DNA of 64,000 nucleotides from Bradyrhizobium sp. Arg816 (GTDB taxonomy: Bacteria; Pseudomonadota; Alphaproteobacteria; Rhizobiales; Xanthobacteraceae), in NCBI RefSeq assembly GCF_029989365.1, contig NZ_JAPRAQ010000021.1, positions 62,001 to 126,000 on the forward strand, read 5' to 3'. Shown one piece after another: positions 1 to 8,604 of the stretch (within the stretch, counting starts at the first letter, position 1; every line of letters begins with the position of its first letter). The notes beneath the pieces were generated by a model. That model did no database searches and was not told the DNA's origin. It was given only the letters and a program-made list of their open reading frames with translations. The translations under genes were made by a program, and so were the position numbers.

Positions 1-1059
1 GCGGTACGCGAGCTTTCCTTGGCCGCCAGGTTAAGTGTTGTGGCCGCAGCTATTCTGGTTTCGCCAGCAGCAGGCGCCAATGAGGATTTGATGAGCGCAG
101 CCAACCGGATTTTCAAACCGATTCCCTCAATCGTTCCAGCGGTGAAGGACAATCCTATCACCCATGAAAAGGTCACACTCGGCAAATCCTTGTTTTTCGA
201 TCCGAGGCTATCGGCGAGCGGGGTTATTAGCTGCAACACGTGTCATAATCTTGGGACGGGCGGGGTAGATGCCGGCCCGACGTCGATTGGTCATCGCTGG
301 CAGCTGGGGTCACGTCGTGCGCCAACCGTCTATAACGCGGTCTTCAACGTGGCGCAGTTCTGGGATGGACGCGCGGCGGATCTTAAGGCGCAGGCCGCAG
401 GCCCTGTCCAGTCCAGCGTCGAAATGAATGCGACGCCCGAACGCGTGCTCAGCACATTGAATTCAATGACCGACTATGTCGTTATGTTCAGTAAGGCTTT
501 TCCCAATGATGCGGCGCCCGTGACGTTTGAAAATTTCGCCAAGGCCATCGAGGCTTTCGAGGCGACCTTGACTACTCCTGCCGCCCCCTTCGATCAGTAT
601 CTCGATGGCGACGGATATGCTCTCACTGATCAGCAGAAAGCCGGGCTGAAGCTATTCATCGAAAAGGGATGCTCCTCTTGCCACAACGGAATCAACGTCG
701 GTGGACAGGATTACTTCCCGTTCGGCATGATTGAAAGGCCAGCCGAAAGCCTGCTTCCGAGGAAAGACAAGGGTCGTTTTTCCGTCACCAAGGATCTCGG
801 CGACGAGTATGTTTTCCGCTCGGCGCCGTTGCGCAACGTCGCATTGCGCCCCCCCTACTTCCATTCTGGTCAGGTTTGGAGTCTTAAGCAAGCGGTTGGC
901 GTGATGAGTGAGGTTCAGCTTGGCGCAAAGCTCAGCGATGAAGAAGCTGACGAGATTGTGGCCTTTCTGAATTCGCTCACAGGGCAGCTGCCAAAGATCG
1001 ATTACCCTTTACTGCCCACGCGGACCATTGCAACCCCAAAGCCCTCCTTAGACAAATAG
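1..1059 (+). CDS. Dihaem cytochrome c peroxidase (MauG/CcpA family), 5' end probably outside the window
   Basis: Periplasmic dihaem peroxidase that would reduce hydrogen peroxide with electrons from c-type cytochromes. Counted from a TTG at 19, two haem-binding CXXCH motifs are seen, CNTCH (residues 72-76) and CSSCH (218-222), the two-domain layout of the family. A hydrophobic alanine-rich stretch ending AAGA looks like a signal peptide. The reading frame is open back to base 1 and no good ribosome site is visible, so the true start may lie upstream. The length of about 346 residues fits the family. MauG-type oxidases share the fold, so peroxidase is the likelier but not proven role. Confidence 0.85.
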   Translation, partial: AVRELSLAARLSVVAAAILVSPAAGANEDLMSAANRIFKPIPSIVPAVKDNPITHEKVTLGKSLFFDPRLSASGVISCNTCHNLGTGGVDAGPTSIGHRWQLGSRRAPTVYNAVFNVAQFWDGRAADLKAQAAGPVQSSVEMNATPERVLSTLNSMTDYVVMFSKAFPNDAAPVTFENFAKAIEAFEATLTTPAAPFDQYLDGDGYALTDQQKAGLKLFIEKGCSSCHNGINVGGQDYFPFGMIERPAESLLPRKDKGRFSVTKDLGDEYVFRSAPLRNVALRPPYFHSGQVWSLKQAVGVMSEVQLGAKLSDEEADEIVAFLNSLTGQLPKIDYPLLPTRTIATPKPSLDK

Positions 1060-1738
1060 GCCTTCACGATAGCGACACGCTAGGTTGTGATTAACGAGGA
1101 AGATAGCGCTACCGCAACGAAATCAGGCGATGTCGCGGTCCAAGCTAGAGCATTCAACGGGCCCACATTGCGAGCCTCGAGCCCCAACCTGTTGGTCGCT
1201 GACGGAAGAATTCCTTAGAGGGCCTGTCAAATTATCCATCTTTGGAAGCTCAATCCTGGGTCACCTGGCATTGCAACGAAGGTCTGCGCGCCCTGAAATG
1301 CGCCCGCAATCGGTGCTGCTAGGAAGACGCTCTGCCGTAGCTCGCGGGCACCGCATATCATCTCACGTCAGCCCTTTTTCCAAGCGCCCGGCTGCCGACC
1401 TTCTCCTCCGCGCAGATCGGAAGGTGCCAAATCGGATGGCATGGACTTGTGCATCATTGACGAGTTTTACGGCCGCATATTCGCCAAAGCACCATCCCCA
1501 ATCCAAGAGGCGATGGATCATCCTCAGCTTCCATCTGGTAGCTCCTGCATGTGCGGTTGCTGACGCGAGCGTCCAAAGTCCTACAATAAGATGCGGCGAT
1601 TAAAGACGCTGGGTGGAGGCCGATACAAAGCCTCCCTTACCGCTAGGCGCGCAGATTCCTTGAAACGGCACGCGGATTGCTGGGCAGGGATCAACCAGTC
1701 GCCGCGAAGCAAGCCGTCGCGGCGAAACCGGAGTTCCA
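1060..1738. other. Intergenic stretch without a recognisable gene
   Basis: About 680 bases between the peroxidase gene and the modA relic. Short open frames occur on both strands, but none has a convincing start, ribosome site or recognisable protein motif. No sigma-54 or FNR-type element was seen. Confidence 0.5.
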
Positions 1739-2101
1739 ATGAGGTTTATCCGTTTCATCCTGATCGATCTGGCTTTGATGCTGCTCGCACCCGAGAATGC
1801 AGAGGCCATGACCATGGCTACCGGCGCAAACTTCAAATCGGCTACCAAAGCTGTGGGACCCTTGATGCGAATTTCCGGCTCCGAGCCAGTATTCAGCTCT
1901 GGCGCGAGCCGACATGTTTATCGCCAAACCTCTCAAGCCGCGCCATTTGGACATTCAGCAGAAGCCCTCCGCCCGGAGGAGCAGGCTGAGAACCTCGCGC
2001 TGCTGGACAGGCGCTTTGCCTCTCATTGGCAAGCGCACTGGGCAGCGTCCGATTGTCACGATCCTCGCGGCGCGGGGATACTCAACAAGCCTCTGGTCTT
2101 A
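1739..2101 (+). pseudogene. modA: Decayed molybdate-binding protein gene (ModA-like)
   Basis: An ATG preceded by GGAG opens a signal-peptide-like sequence, followed by motifs typical of ModA-type periplasmic binding proteins: ATGANFKSATKAVGPL, then VFSSGASRHVY, then a stretch ending ALRPEE. After about 80 residues the frame is lost and the matching sequence continues in another frame (TILAARGYSTSLWS) up to about 2102. At about 120 codons it is far shorter than the usual ~250 residues. It precedes modC in the order expected of a mod operon. The family call rests on recalled motif patterns and was not searched; a related solute-binding family is possible. Confidence 0.55.
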
Positions 2102-2265
2102 ACACCGATCTGCAGTCCGCCGCCGCACCTTATGCCCTCACGCGAGCAGAGACGCCGTTCTGGAGCGGCACAGGCTCGATTGTCGGAGGCATGGCCGTCA
2201 TCTGCATTGCAGCGATTGTGCTCGTGACTTGGATAGGACGATACAGCACAGGCGCAGGTTCATGA
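2102..2265 (+). pseudogene. modB: C-terminal relic of a molybdate permease (ModB-like)
   Basis: An open frame without its own good start encodes one hydrophobic segment (GSIVGGMAVICIAAIVLV) and stops at 2265, overlapping the modC ATG by the ATGA arrangement common between coupled genes. The segment aligns by eye with the last membrane helix of the intact ModB near the other end of this window (SVVAGGM...ALIDR against GSIVGGM...TWIGR). I infer that it is the tail of a deleted modB. The rest of the permease is missing between the modA relic and this point. Confidence 0.5.
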
Positions 2266-3386
2266 GAGAAGCAAAAACGGGCTATATTGAGGTTGCCTTC
2301 AACGACTCTCTAGCAAACATCCCGCTTGATGCGCAATTCAGCCTGCCAGCCAAAGGCGTCACAGCGATTTTTGGTCCGCCCGGGTGCGGCAAGACCACAC
2401 TCGCGCGCTGCATCGCTGGCGTGCAGCGTCTGCCCAGAGGATTTTGTGCGGTCGATGGAGAGATTTGGCAGGATGAGACGACGTTTCGACCGCCTCATCT
2501 GCGTCCCGTCGCATATGTATTCCAGCTATCAATTCTCCCTTCTCATTGGTCTGTACGGCGCACCCTCCTATACAAGGCGTCAAAATCGACACCGACACTG
2601 ATCGATTTTGATGGTGTGGTCGAATTGCTCGCCTTGGCGCCACTGCTCGAGCGCTCCCCATCACATCTGTCCGCGGCCGAGCGACAGCGACTTGCCCTTG
2701 GCAGCGCGCTGTTAGGCCAGCCTCGGCTACTTTTGCTGGACGATCCACTCACTGTGCTCGACAGCTCCGCCAAATGCGAGATCCTGCCATTTCTCGAGCG
2801 CATGCGGGAACAGCTCCTATTGCCGATGATCTACATCAGTCATGATATCGCTGATATCGAGCGTTTTGCCGATCATCTTGTCATGATGAAAGATGGCTTC
2901 GTGACTGCGGCCGGGCCGCTCAATGTCGTTCAGAGCGATCCGGCGCTTGCCAGGCGCGGCGAAGCGGCAGTCTGTCTTGATACCTTGGTCGGCGGCTATG
3001 ACGGACGCTATGGGCTGATCATGCTCCGCCTCAACGGGGCGCGGCTTCTGATACCTGGAGTGCCGCTTAGACCGGGCGCGCAGCTGCGGCTGCGCATCGC
3101 AGCCAGCGATGTCAGCATCGCGTGCGAGCCCCCACGTGCAAGCTCTATCCTCAATGTATTTCCGGCACGCATCAAAGCCTCTCTGCCGTTCGACGAGGCG
3201 GAGGTCACCTTGGTTCTGGCTCTTGAAACTGGCCGTTCTGGCATGCCGCTTTTGGCGCGCATCACGCGCCGCTCCTTTGATGCGCTACGGCTCAGCAATG
3301 GAGCGGACGTTTTTGCGGAGGTCGCGCGCGCCGTTCCGCTCGGGGCTGCCGAGCGGTGCTTGCAACGTCTGCCACGATCCGCATGA
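2262..3386 (+). CDS. modC: Molybdate ABC transporter ATP-binding protein ModC, with altered ATPase motifs
   Basis: Cytoplasmic ATPase subunit of the molybdate importer, about 374 residues. The ATG at 2262 was chosen over a TTG at 2229 because it overlaps the upstream stop and begins the conserved domain. Walker A is GPPGCGKTT (residues 38-46) and the switch histidine is near 194. The signature motif reads LSAAERQR where LSGGxxQR is usual, and Walker B is followed by Asp (LLLLDDP) instead of the catalytic Glu. The C-terminal third looks like the molybdate-binding TOBE domain. It lacks an intact modA and modB beside it, so it may be decaying or may serve a permease elsewhere. Confidence 0.85.
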   Translation: MREAKTGYIEVAFNDSLANIPLDAQFSLPAKGVTAIFGPPGCGKTTLARCIAGVQRLPRGFCAVDGEIWQDETTFRPPHLRPVAYVFQLSILPSHWSVRRTLLYKASKSTPTLIDFDGVVELLALAPLLERSPSHLSAAERQRLALGSALLGQPRLLLLDDPLTVLDSSAKCEILPFLERMREQLLLPMIYISHDIADIERFADHLVMMKDGFVTAAGPLNVVQSDPALARRGEAAVCLDTLVGGYDGRYGLIMLRLNGARLLIPGVPLRPGAQLRLRIAASDVSIACEPPRASSILNVFPARIKASLPFDEAEVTLVLALETGRSGMPLLARITRRSFDALRLSNGADVFAEVARAVPLGAAERCLQRLPRSA

Positions 3387-3440
3387 GAGCGTTCGACAGC
3401 TCTGCCCCGATACGAGAAACACATCAACAGGAACCCGGCC

Positions 3441-4118
3441 GTGATCGATAATCTGGATGAGATAGATCCGAATAGTGTGGGGGCTATTCTCTACCGTCCA
3501 AAAGACGATGTGGATAGGCTACTCGCCGATTTCGCTCAGGATATCGCGCAGCAAGGCGTACGCATCGGCGGCATCGTGCAGCGACACTCGAGGTGCGCAA
3601 ATGGCACGCAGGTCATGCTCGCAGTCGACGTTGCGACAGGACAAGAGATCTCGATTTCCCAGCCACTCGGCAGCGGAGCTATGTCCTGTAATCTCGATAC
3701 AAATGGGCTTGCCGAGGCCGCAGCCGTCGTTTCCCAGGCACTTCGCAACGAGATCGATCTTCTCGTGATCAACAAATTCGCCAAACAAGAAACCGCCGGC
3801 CGGGACCTGCGCGCCGAATTCGTTGACGCGATCACCCGAGGCGTACCAGTCCTGACAGCCGTTCCGAAGAAATGCCTTGCCGACTGGCGAACCTTCACCG
3901 CGCGCGTTGGCACGCTGCTGCCTTGTGATCGTCAATCCTTGGAGCAGTGGTGGCGCGAGATCTCAACGCGCGTGGCGCGCAGCGGGGCCTTCAGCCCCAG
4001 CTGCGGTTATTTGGGGACGACGATACCGGACCGCTTGATGACGACAGTGAGACTGTCGAGCACGTCGTCTCCGAAATCGCCCATCAAACTCTTTCACCGC
4101 CTGCGAAAACAGCCTTAG
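3441..4118 (+). CDS. DUF2478 family protein of the mod cluster
   Basis: Starts at a GTG with AGGA upstream. Residues 10 to about 175 match the DUF2478 family as I know it: an N-terminal AILYRP strand, a VRIGGIVQR segment, ISQPLGSGAMSC in the middle, then LLVINKFAKQE and GVPVLTAV. Members are NTPase-like proteins often found beside molybdate transport or molybdenum enzyme genes; their reaction is not established. The final ~50 residues are unlike the family and rich in Ser, Thr and Arg, which may mean a late frameshift. Position just after modC fits a molybdenum-related role. Confidence 0.7.
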   Translation: MIDNLDEIDPNSVGAILYRPKDDVDRLLADFAQDIAQQGVRIGGIVQRHSRCANGTQVMLAVDVATGQEISISQPLGSGAMSCNLDTNGLAEAAAVVSQALRNEIDLLVINKFAKQETAGRDLRAEFVDAITRGVPVLTAVPKKCLADWRTFTARVGTLLPCDRQSLEQWWREISTRVARSGAFSPSCGYLGTTIPDRLMTTVRLSSTSSPKSPIKLFHRLRKQP

Positions 4119-4239
4119 CTCTGGCGTCCGCTCCCACGCTCTGTGCCACGTGATGCCTCGCGAACGGCTGATTGCGGACCTTCAATGGCGAGACGTCGCA
4201 GTTCAACCAGCCGCACGCGCTAACCAGTTCAAGCCGACA

Positions 4240-6404
4240 TCAACCCCTCAGTCGGTTGTGCAGTGCCCGCCGGTCGACTACGAGATTGCTAGGGTTCAGG
4301 TCTGGCTGTCGTCTCCCCGCCAACCGCCTGGCCAGCGCCCGCGTACCGTGGAGCACAAAGACACCGCAATCGTAGCCGTTCCTCTGATGGCGTATGGACG
4401 CGTTTTGCAGGTTGGCCCCCACGCGTTGTGCGAGCATTGCTGCAGGCCTATCATTGTGCCCCCTGGAGGAGTCGTCGTGGTAGGCAACGGGATTGCTGCG
4501 ATCGCGGCGGTTCGCCAGCAGCAGCGACCAATGGGAGCCGCGGTGATTGAGGTCCGTAGCGCTGGCATCGTTCACCGGCATGAACAGGAAGTCGGCTCTA
4601 TCATTCTCATTCCGATCATCGACAATGCGATGGAATGCGCGGAGCGCGTCCGCCTCGGTACCCTGGTCCACCCGAAAGGCCATGAGAAGATCTACAAATC
4701 GTATCCGGCGGGCGAGGTTGGAATTGCTTCCCCGCAACTCCTGCGACAGGAGCTCGTAGTCCCGCTGGATATGCTCGTCCCCCAGCCAGTCCCTGGCTCC
4801 GAGCACCCGCCCGCTGCGGTCGCCGGCAGAGGGACTCGCACTGGAAGCGGCGACCTGGGCATTAGGAACCGAGGATGGGCCAGGATGATGAATAAGCTGA
4901 GCGTCGCGGCGTTCTCGCAGACCCAATGTGATGGAGTAGGTCTGACCGTTGATGGAGACCGGCTGCGGTGCCATTCGCGAACTCGGCAATAGCATTTTAT
5001 TGTCCAATACATCGAGCAGGAAATCCGGCACCGGCTGTGAGCCATGCTGCCAATCCTCGCCGACGAGATATCCTATATCCTCGAGCTCTTGCGGCATGCC
5101 TGACGGCCCGATGAAGAACGGGGGTCTGCCGGCAGGGTCAGCACCGGCCCTGACTGGGCAGCGTCACGCATGTCCTGCGGTGTGGACGGCAGGTCAACCA
5201 AAGAACCGAGACCGCGGTAGATATCTGAGGACCGAGCTGGCTCGCCCTTCGGCGTTGGAAAGTCGAAATAGGACGGCAGTTGCGGGGACCAAGTCGGGCT
5301 CGACCCAGCCTGCTCCCGCAAGCCGGCCTGACCAAACGGGCCTAACACCGGCGGCCACTCACTTTCGGACGGCGGCGTCGGCAAATCTCGCATCCAAGTC
5401 GGGGAACCTGCTCTTTGAGGAAAGGGTACACCCAGGGCTCTGTTTGCCTCGACGACTTGCACATACTGCCTGGGCTTATTGAGAGTCACGCCAGATTTCG
5501 CTTGGCCTCGGCGTAAGCCCGGTAGTCTGCATCCAGCGAGCGTTGCTGCTCATTATTGCCGTTGATTCGGCTCGCGATGCTCTCCTTGCCCTCTGTGCTG
5601 AGCCAATCACTGAACTTGCGTTGCGCCGAAGCAGTACTTTGAATGGTTTTTCTCCTATGCTGGGAACTCGGGTCGAGCTTGCTCAGCTCTTCGTTGGCAA
5701 GGCCGCGATGAGGCTGTCGTCGTCGTCGTAAGGACGAAATCCTTGTTGGGGCTCGAGACCTAGGTTCTCTAAAGGGATCGAGTGGGGCCGTCCGCTTTGT
5801 GGCTTTATTGAACGCCGCATAATCTGCGTTCAATGACGATTTCTACGAATTGCCGTCGATTCTGTCCATGATGCTTGGCCTGCCCTCCCTCTGAAGCCAA
5901 TCACTAAAGGAGCGTAGCCGGGAAACCATCGTCGAAACGGCGGCTCTCTCTTGGTCGCATCAGATCCAAGCTTGGACAGAGCGTCGGTCAAAAAGTCATC
6001 GATGGTGGAGATGTCCTCCGGATGAGCCGACAATGTTTCGCGTCCCATCAGTCGGGCCCCGGCACCGACAGCTTGGAGCCCGTCAGCCCCGATCCTGCGC
6101 AGATGAGAAGTGCCGCGCTGGGGCGGTCACGATCATCGCCGCCAGCTTCGGCGTACTCGTCGATGTCGGCGGCGAGCGACCTTGGTTCATTGAACGCCCG
6201 AAGAGCCAATGGCCCCTTATGATGTGCTCGGAGCCAACGAGCAAACGTGTTGAGCGCCTGCACATTGGACTTGATCGTAGCAGCCGGGACCTTTCCATTC
6301 CCCCGGCCTCTGGTACCATCGGGAGTAATTCTGTAGTCTTTGACGTTTTCCACGAACTGGCGGATCATCCGCTCGTCCTGAGACTGTACAACCTGACGCT
6401 ACGT
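4240..6404 (-). pseudogene. Broken NopD-like type III effector gene (Ulp1/C48 SUMO-protease family)
   Basis: The 3' part (4240-5097, 285 codons) holds a Ulp1-type cysteine protease domain with an intact-looking triad: His189 in SHWSLLL, Asp208/209 in AYHDDS, and Cys244 in NGYDCGVFV. This matches the C-terminal domain of the NopD/XopD-like effectors of Bradyrhizobium, which act on SUMO conjugates in plant nuclei. Upstream the gene is broken: a frameshift at a run of five G near 5120-5124, a possible break at 5486-5489, an in-frame TAG at 5843-5845, a frameshift in an AG repeat near 5945-5951, and further frame changes around 6050-6400. No tts box was found upstream. If expressed, only a short fragment could be made. 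Confidence 0.75.
5504..6257 (-). repeat. Three degenerate protein repeats of the NopD-like gene
   Basis: Three units spaced about 300 bases apart share the pattern F-(S/A)-(D/R)-W-L, a basic or acidic loop, an Arg-rich linker, then S-L-(N/D/A)-A-D-(Y/I): at about 6141-6257 (TFARWLRAHHKG, SLAADIDEY), 5810-5917 (SFSDWLQREGRPS, SLNADYAAF) and 5504-5623 (KFSDWLSTEGKES, SLDADYRAY). Similarity extends upstream into LSKL, giving a unit near 65 residues. The second unit carries the TAG stop. The units lie in two or more frames because of frameshifts. Confidence 0.65.
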
Positions 6405-6453
6405 AGAGTTCAAGCCCCAATCGCCGCCGACGGCGAGCTTGGTTGGCTTTCAA

Positions 6454-6872
6454 GCGTTTCAGGATCCGGCAAACCCTCGAGCCTGGTGATCTACCGCCGC
6501 TTCAAGCGCCTCAATGCGCGAAGCGCCGTAGCCTATGATTACTCGCACCTTGTTTGGCAACGGCGAGCAACTGGTCTTACTAGCGCAATCTGTTGTCTCG
6601 GCAATACAGCCGCTCTTGTTTGCGCCAGATGCTACGAACCTCGCCCTTCGTCAGGTTCAGTATTTCCATTAGATCTCGGCAGGCCGACAGTCATTTGGCA
6701 CATTGATGGCGAGATGCGGCAGTTTGCTCTAAGGGACGCAGAAGGGGCTTTGACCAGACGCTTGCAGGCGAAGATCTCAGGCGGTCGCGCAAAGCAAGAC
6801 TGTTTTCATGAGTTTTGGCAAGGAAGCGCTTGGCTGCACATTTTTCGCTGATCGACCACTCCTGAGAACGGA
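6454..6872. other. Spacer between the effector pseudogene and ahpC
   Basis: No convincing gene. It probably contains the lost 5' end and promoter of the NopD-like gene, but I could not recognise a tts box. The right end leads into the sigma-54 promoter of ahpC. No TGT-N10-ACA site was found here. Confidence 0.4.
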
Positions 6873-6888
6873 TGGCATATAGCTTGCT
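6873..6888 (+). promoter_or_regulatory. Sigma-54 (-24/-12) promoter of ahpCD
   Basis: TGGCATATAGCTTGCT matches the RpoN consensus TGGCAC-N5-TTGC with the correct ten bases between GG and GC. It ends 48 bases before the ahpC ATG. No TGT-N10-ACA activator site was found within about 280 bases upstream, so which activator acts here is open. Confidence 0.75.
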
Positions 6889-6935
6889 TCAACAATGAAG
6901 TCACCTTCTACAGAAAGAACATTTGTGAGGACAGC

Positions 6936-7490
6936 ATGCTCGGAATTGGAAGTCAGTTGCCGCCGTTCGAAATCACAGGGGTGAAACCCGGTTTTCAAGC
7001 GCAGGAGGAAGGAGGACAGAGTGCATTCGAGACGCTGACCGAAGCGAGCTTTCCAGAACAATGGAAGATCATCTTCTTCTATCCCAAGGATTTTACCTTC
7101 GTATGCCCGACAGAGATCGCTGAGTTTGCCCGGCTGTCCAAGGAATTCGCCGACCGCGATGCGGTTGTACTGGGTGGTTCGACTGACAATGAGTTCTGCA
7201 AGCTCGCTTGGCGGCGCTCACATGTCGACCTGCACAATCTGCCAATCTGGCAGTTTGCCGACACAAAGGGAACGCTCGTCGATGGTCTTGGCGTGCGTTC
7301 ACCCGAAGGGGTTGCCTATCGTTACACCTTTATTGTTGACCCCCAAAATACGATCCAGCACGTCTATGCGACCAATCTCAGTGTCGGGCGCAGTCCTAAG
7401 GACACGCTCCGCGTTCTGGACGCGCTGCAAACTGACGAGCTCTGTCCTTGCAGCCGCGAAATCGGCGGCGAAACCTTGAAGGTTGCCTGA
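6936..7490 (+). CDS. ahpC: Peroxiredoxin AhpC
   Basis: Cytoplasmic two-cysteine peroxidase that reduces hydrogen peroxide, alkyl peroxides and probably peroxynitrite. The peroxidatic cysteine is Cys57 in FVCPTE; the C-terminal LCPC (Cys170 and Cys172) supplies the resolving cysteine, as in the AhpE/AhpC group recycled by AhpD. Length 184 residues. GAGG lies just before the ATG. It is followed after six bases by ahpD, so the two form an operon. The sigma-54 promoter upstream implies expression with nitrogen fixation; a peroxiredoxin (PrxS) linked to rpoN2 is known in Rhizobium etli. Confidence 0.93.
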   Translation: MLGIGSQLPPFEITGVKPGFQAQEEGGQSAFETLTEASFPEQWKIIFFYPKDFTFVCPTEIAEFARLSKEFADRDAVVLGGSTDNEFCKLAWRRSHVDLHNLPIWQFADTKGTLVDGLGVRSPEGVAYRYTFIVDPQNTIQHVYATNLSVGRSPKDTLRVLDALQTDELCPCSREIGGETLKVA

Positions 7491-7496
7491 GGCAGC

Positions 7497-8045
7497 ATGT
7501 CGTCGATCGAACAACTAAGCGACAGGATTCCCGATTTCGCGAAGGATGTCAGGCTTAACTTGACCTCCTTGGTGGCCGATGAGACGCTTTCGCCGCAAAG
7601 AAAATACGGGCTGCTGCTGGCGAGCGCGATTGCCACCCGCAATGCAGCCCTGATTGCCGCCATGGAATCGGCTGCGTCCGCTGTGATGACATCTGTGGCG
7701 ATCGCCGCAGCGAAAGCCGCAGCCTCCCTGATGCCAATGAACAACGTCTACTACCGCTTCGCTCACCTCGTTTCCAACCCGGAATACAAGACGATGCCGC
7801 CACGGCTGCGTATGAACGTGATCGGCAATCCCGGCGTGGACAAGTCCGATTTCGAGCTGTGGTCGCTTGCGGTCTCCGCCATAAACGGCTGCGGTGCCTG
7901 CATCGATGCCCATGAGAAGACACTGAGAGCCGCGGGCGTCAATTCCGAAGCGATCCAGACCGCCGTGCGGTTTGCCGCGATCATGCAGTCAGTGGCGATC
8001 GCAATCGAGGCCGCTGGGCCCAACCCCTCTCAGGCGAGGGGTTGA
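7497..8045 (+). CDS. ahpD: Alkyl hydroperoxidase AhpD
   Basis: Partner of AhpC, which it re-reduces through a thioredoxin-like CXXC site; in mycobacteria AhpD takes electrons from dihydrolipoamide. The active site CGAC is at residues 132-135 with the family histidine at 139 (CIDAHE). Length 182 residues fits the family. Translation starts six bases after ahpC, and the last codons lie within a hairpin that probably ends the transcript. The protein is mostly alpha-helical and alanine-rich, as expected. Confidence 0.92.
   Translation: MSSIEQLSDRIPDFAKDVRLNLTSLVADETLSPQRKYGLLLASAIATRNAALIAAMESAASAVMTSVAIAAAKAAASLMPMNNVYYRFAHLVSNPEYKTMPPRLRMNVIGNPGVDKSDFELWSLAVSAINGCGACIDAHEKTLRAAGVNSEAIQTAVRFAAIMQSVAIAIEAAGPNPSQARG
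8021..8044 (+). terminator. Hairpin at the 3' end of ahpD
   Basis: A perfect nine-base inverted repeat, CAACCCCTC and GAGGGGTTG, with a six-base loop. It overlaps the last codons of ahpD and has no clear T run after it, so it may be a terminator or an mRNA-stabilising hairpin between the convergent ahpD and fixX genes. Confidence 0.55.
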
Positions 8046-8269
8046 TCCCTCCTCTGCCATCCGATCGACTGCGTTGTGGCGCCATTCAGTGACGCCACAA
8101 CCAGTCCTTCGCGGCTCCCGAACGACATCTGCAAGTCATGTCTTGCGCAGCGTCCCCACGAAAGAGTGTCTTGCTCGAATTCCAGGTGCCGTGCAAGTGA
8201 CGCGGAATGCGCCACAGATGCGGTGAGACCCTATCACCTACTCCGTCGCACCACGGCCCTGTTCCACCA

Positions 8270-8566
8270 TCACCCAAACTTAAACTGCACTCCATATCCG
8301 CCGCGCGGATGGCTCCATTCGATGTCGCCGGTGGGCTCGGCGATCACGCGGCAGGTACCGCACTCGATGCAGCCGTCAACTGTTATCTCGACCTGGCCGT
8401 CGTCGTTGAGCTCGTAGCATCGCGCGGGGCAGGCTTTCAAAAGTGCAAGTAGCTGCGGCGATGGCGTCGTGTGCGCACGGACTTTGACGTGAGGGTGACC
8501 GATGTCGACAAGATAGCGGTTGTAATACAGCTTGTCTTCGACGCGCACTGGGGGTTCGACATTCAT
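8270..8566 (-). CDS. fixX: Ferredoxin-like protein FixX
   Basis: Small iron-sulphur subunit of the FixABCX electron-bifurcating complex, which passes electrons from NADH to ferredoxin or flavodoxin for nitrogenase and to quinone. Cysteines in a CPARC pair and in CIECGTC fit binding of a [4Fe-4S] cluster. The ATG at 8566 (MNVEPP) is preferred over 8581 because it matches known FixX starts. The gene is last in the fixB-fixC-fixX series, 38 bases after fixC, and is convergent with ahpD. Confidence 0.93.
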   Translation of the reverse strand: MNVEPPVRVEDKLYYNRYLVDIGHPHVKVRAHTTPSPQLLALLKACPARCYELNDDGQVEITVDGCIECGTCRVIAEPTGDIEWSHPRGGYGVQFKFG

Positions 8567-8604
8567 GCTTTGACCTTCCATTGTTGGGCTTCACACTGTC
8601 GCGG

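Noticed and set aside
4150..4992. Long plus-strand open frame of 280 codons
   Set aside because: It is antisense to the Ulp protease domain of the NopD-like relic, which has clear catalytic motifs; the plus frame has none.
6033..6851. Plus-strand open frame of 272 codons
   Set aside because: Overlaps the effector relic antisense and has no recognisable motif or ribosome site.
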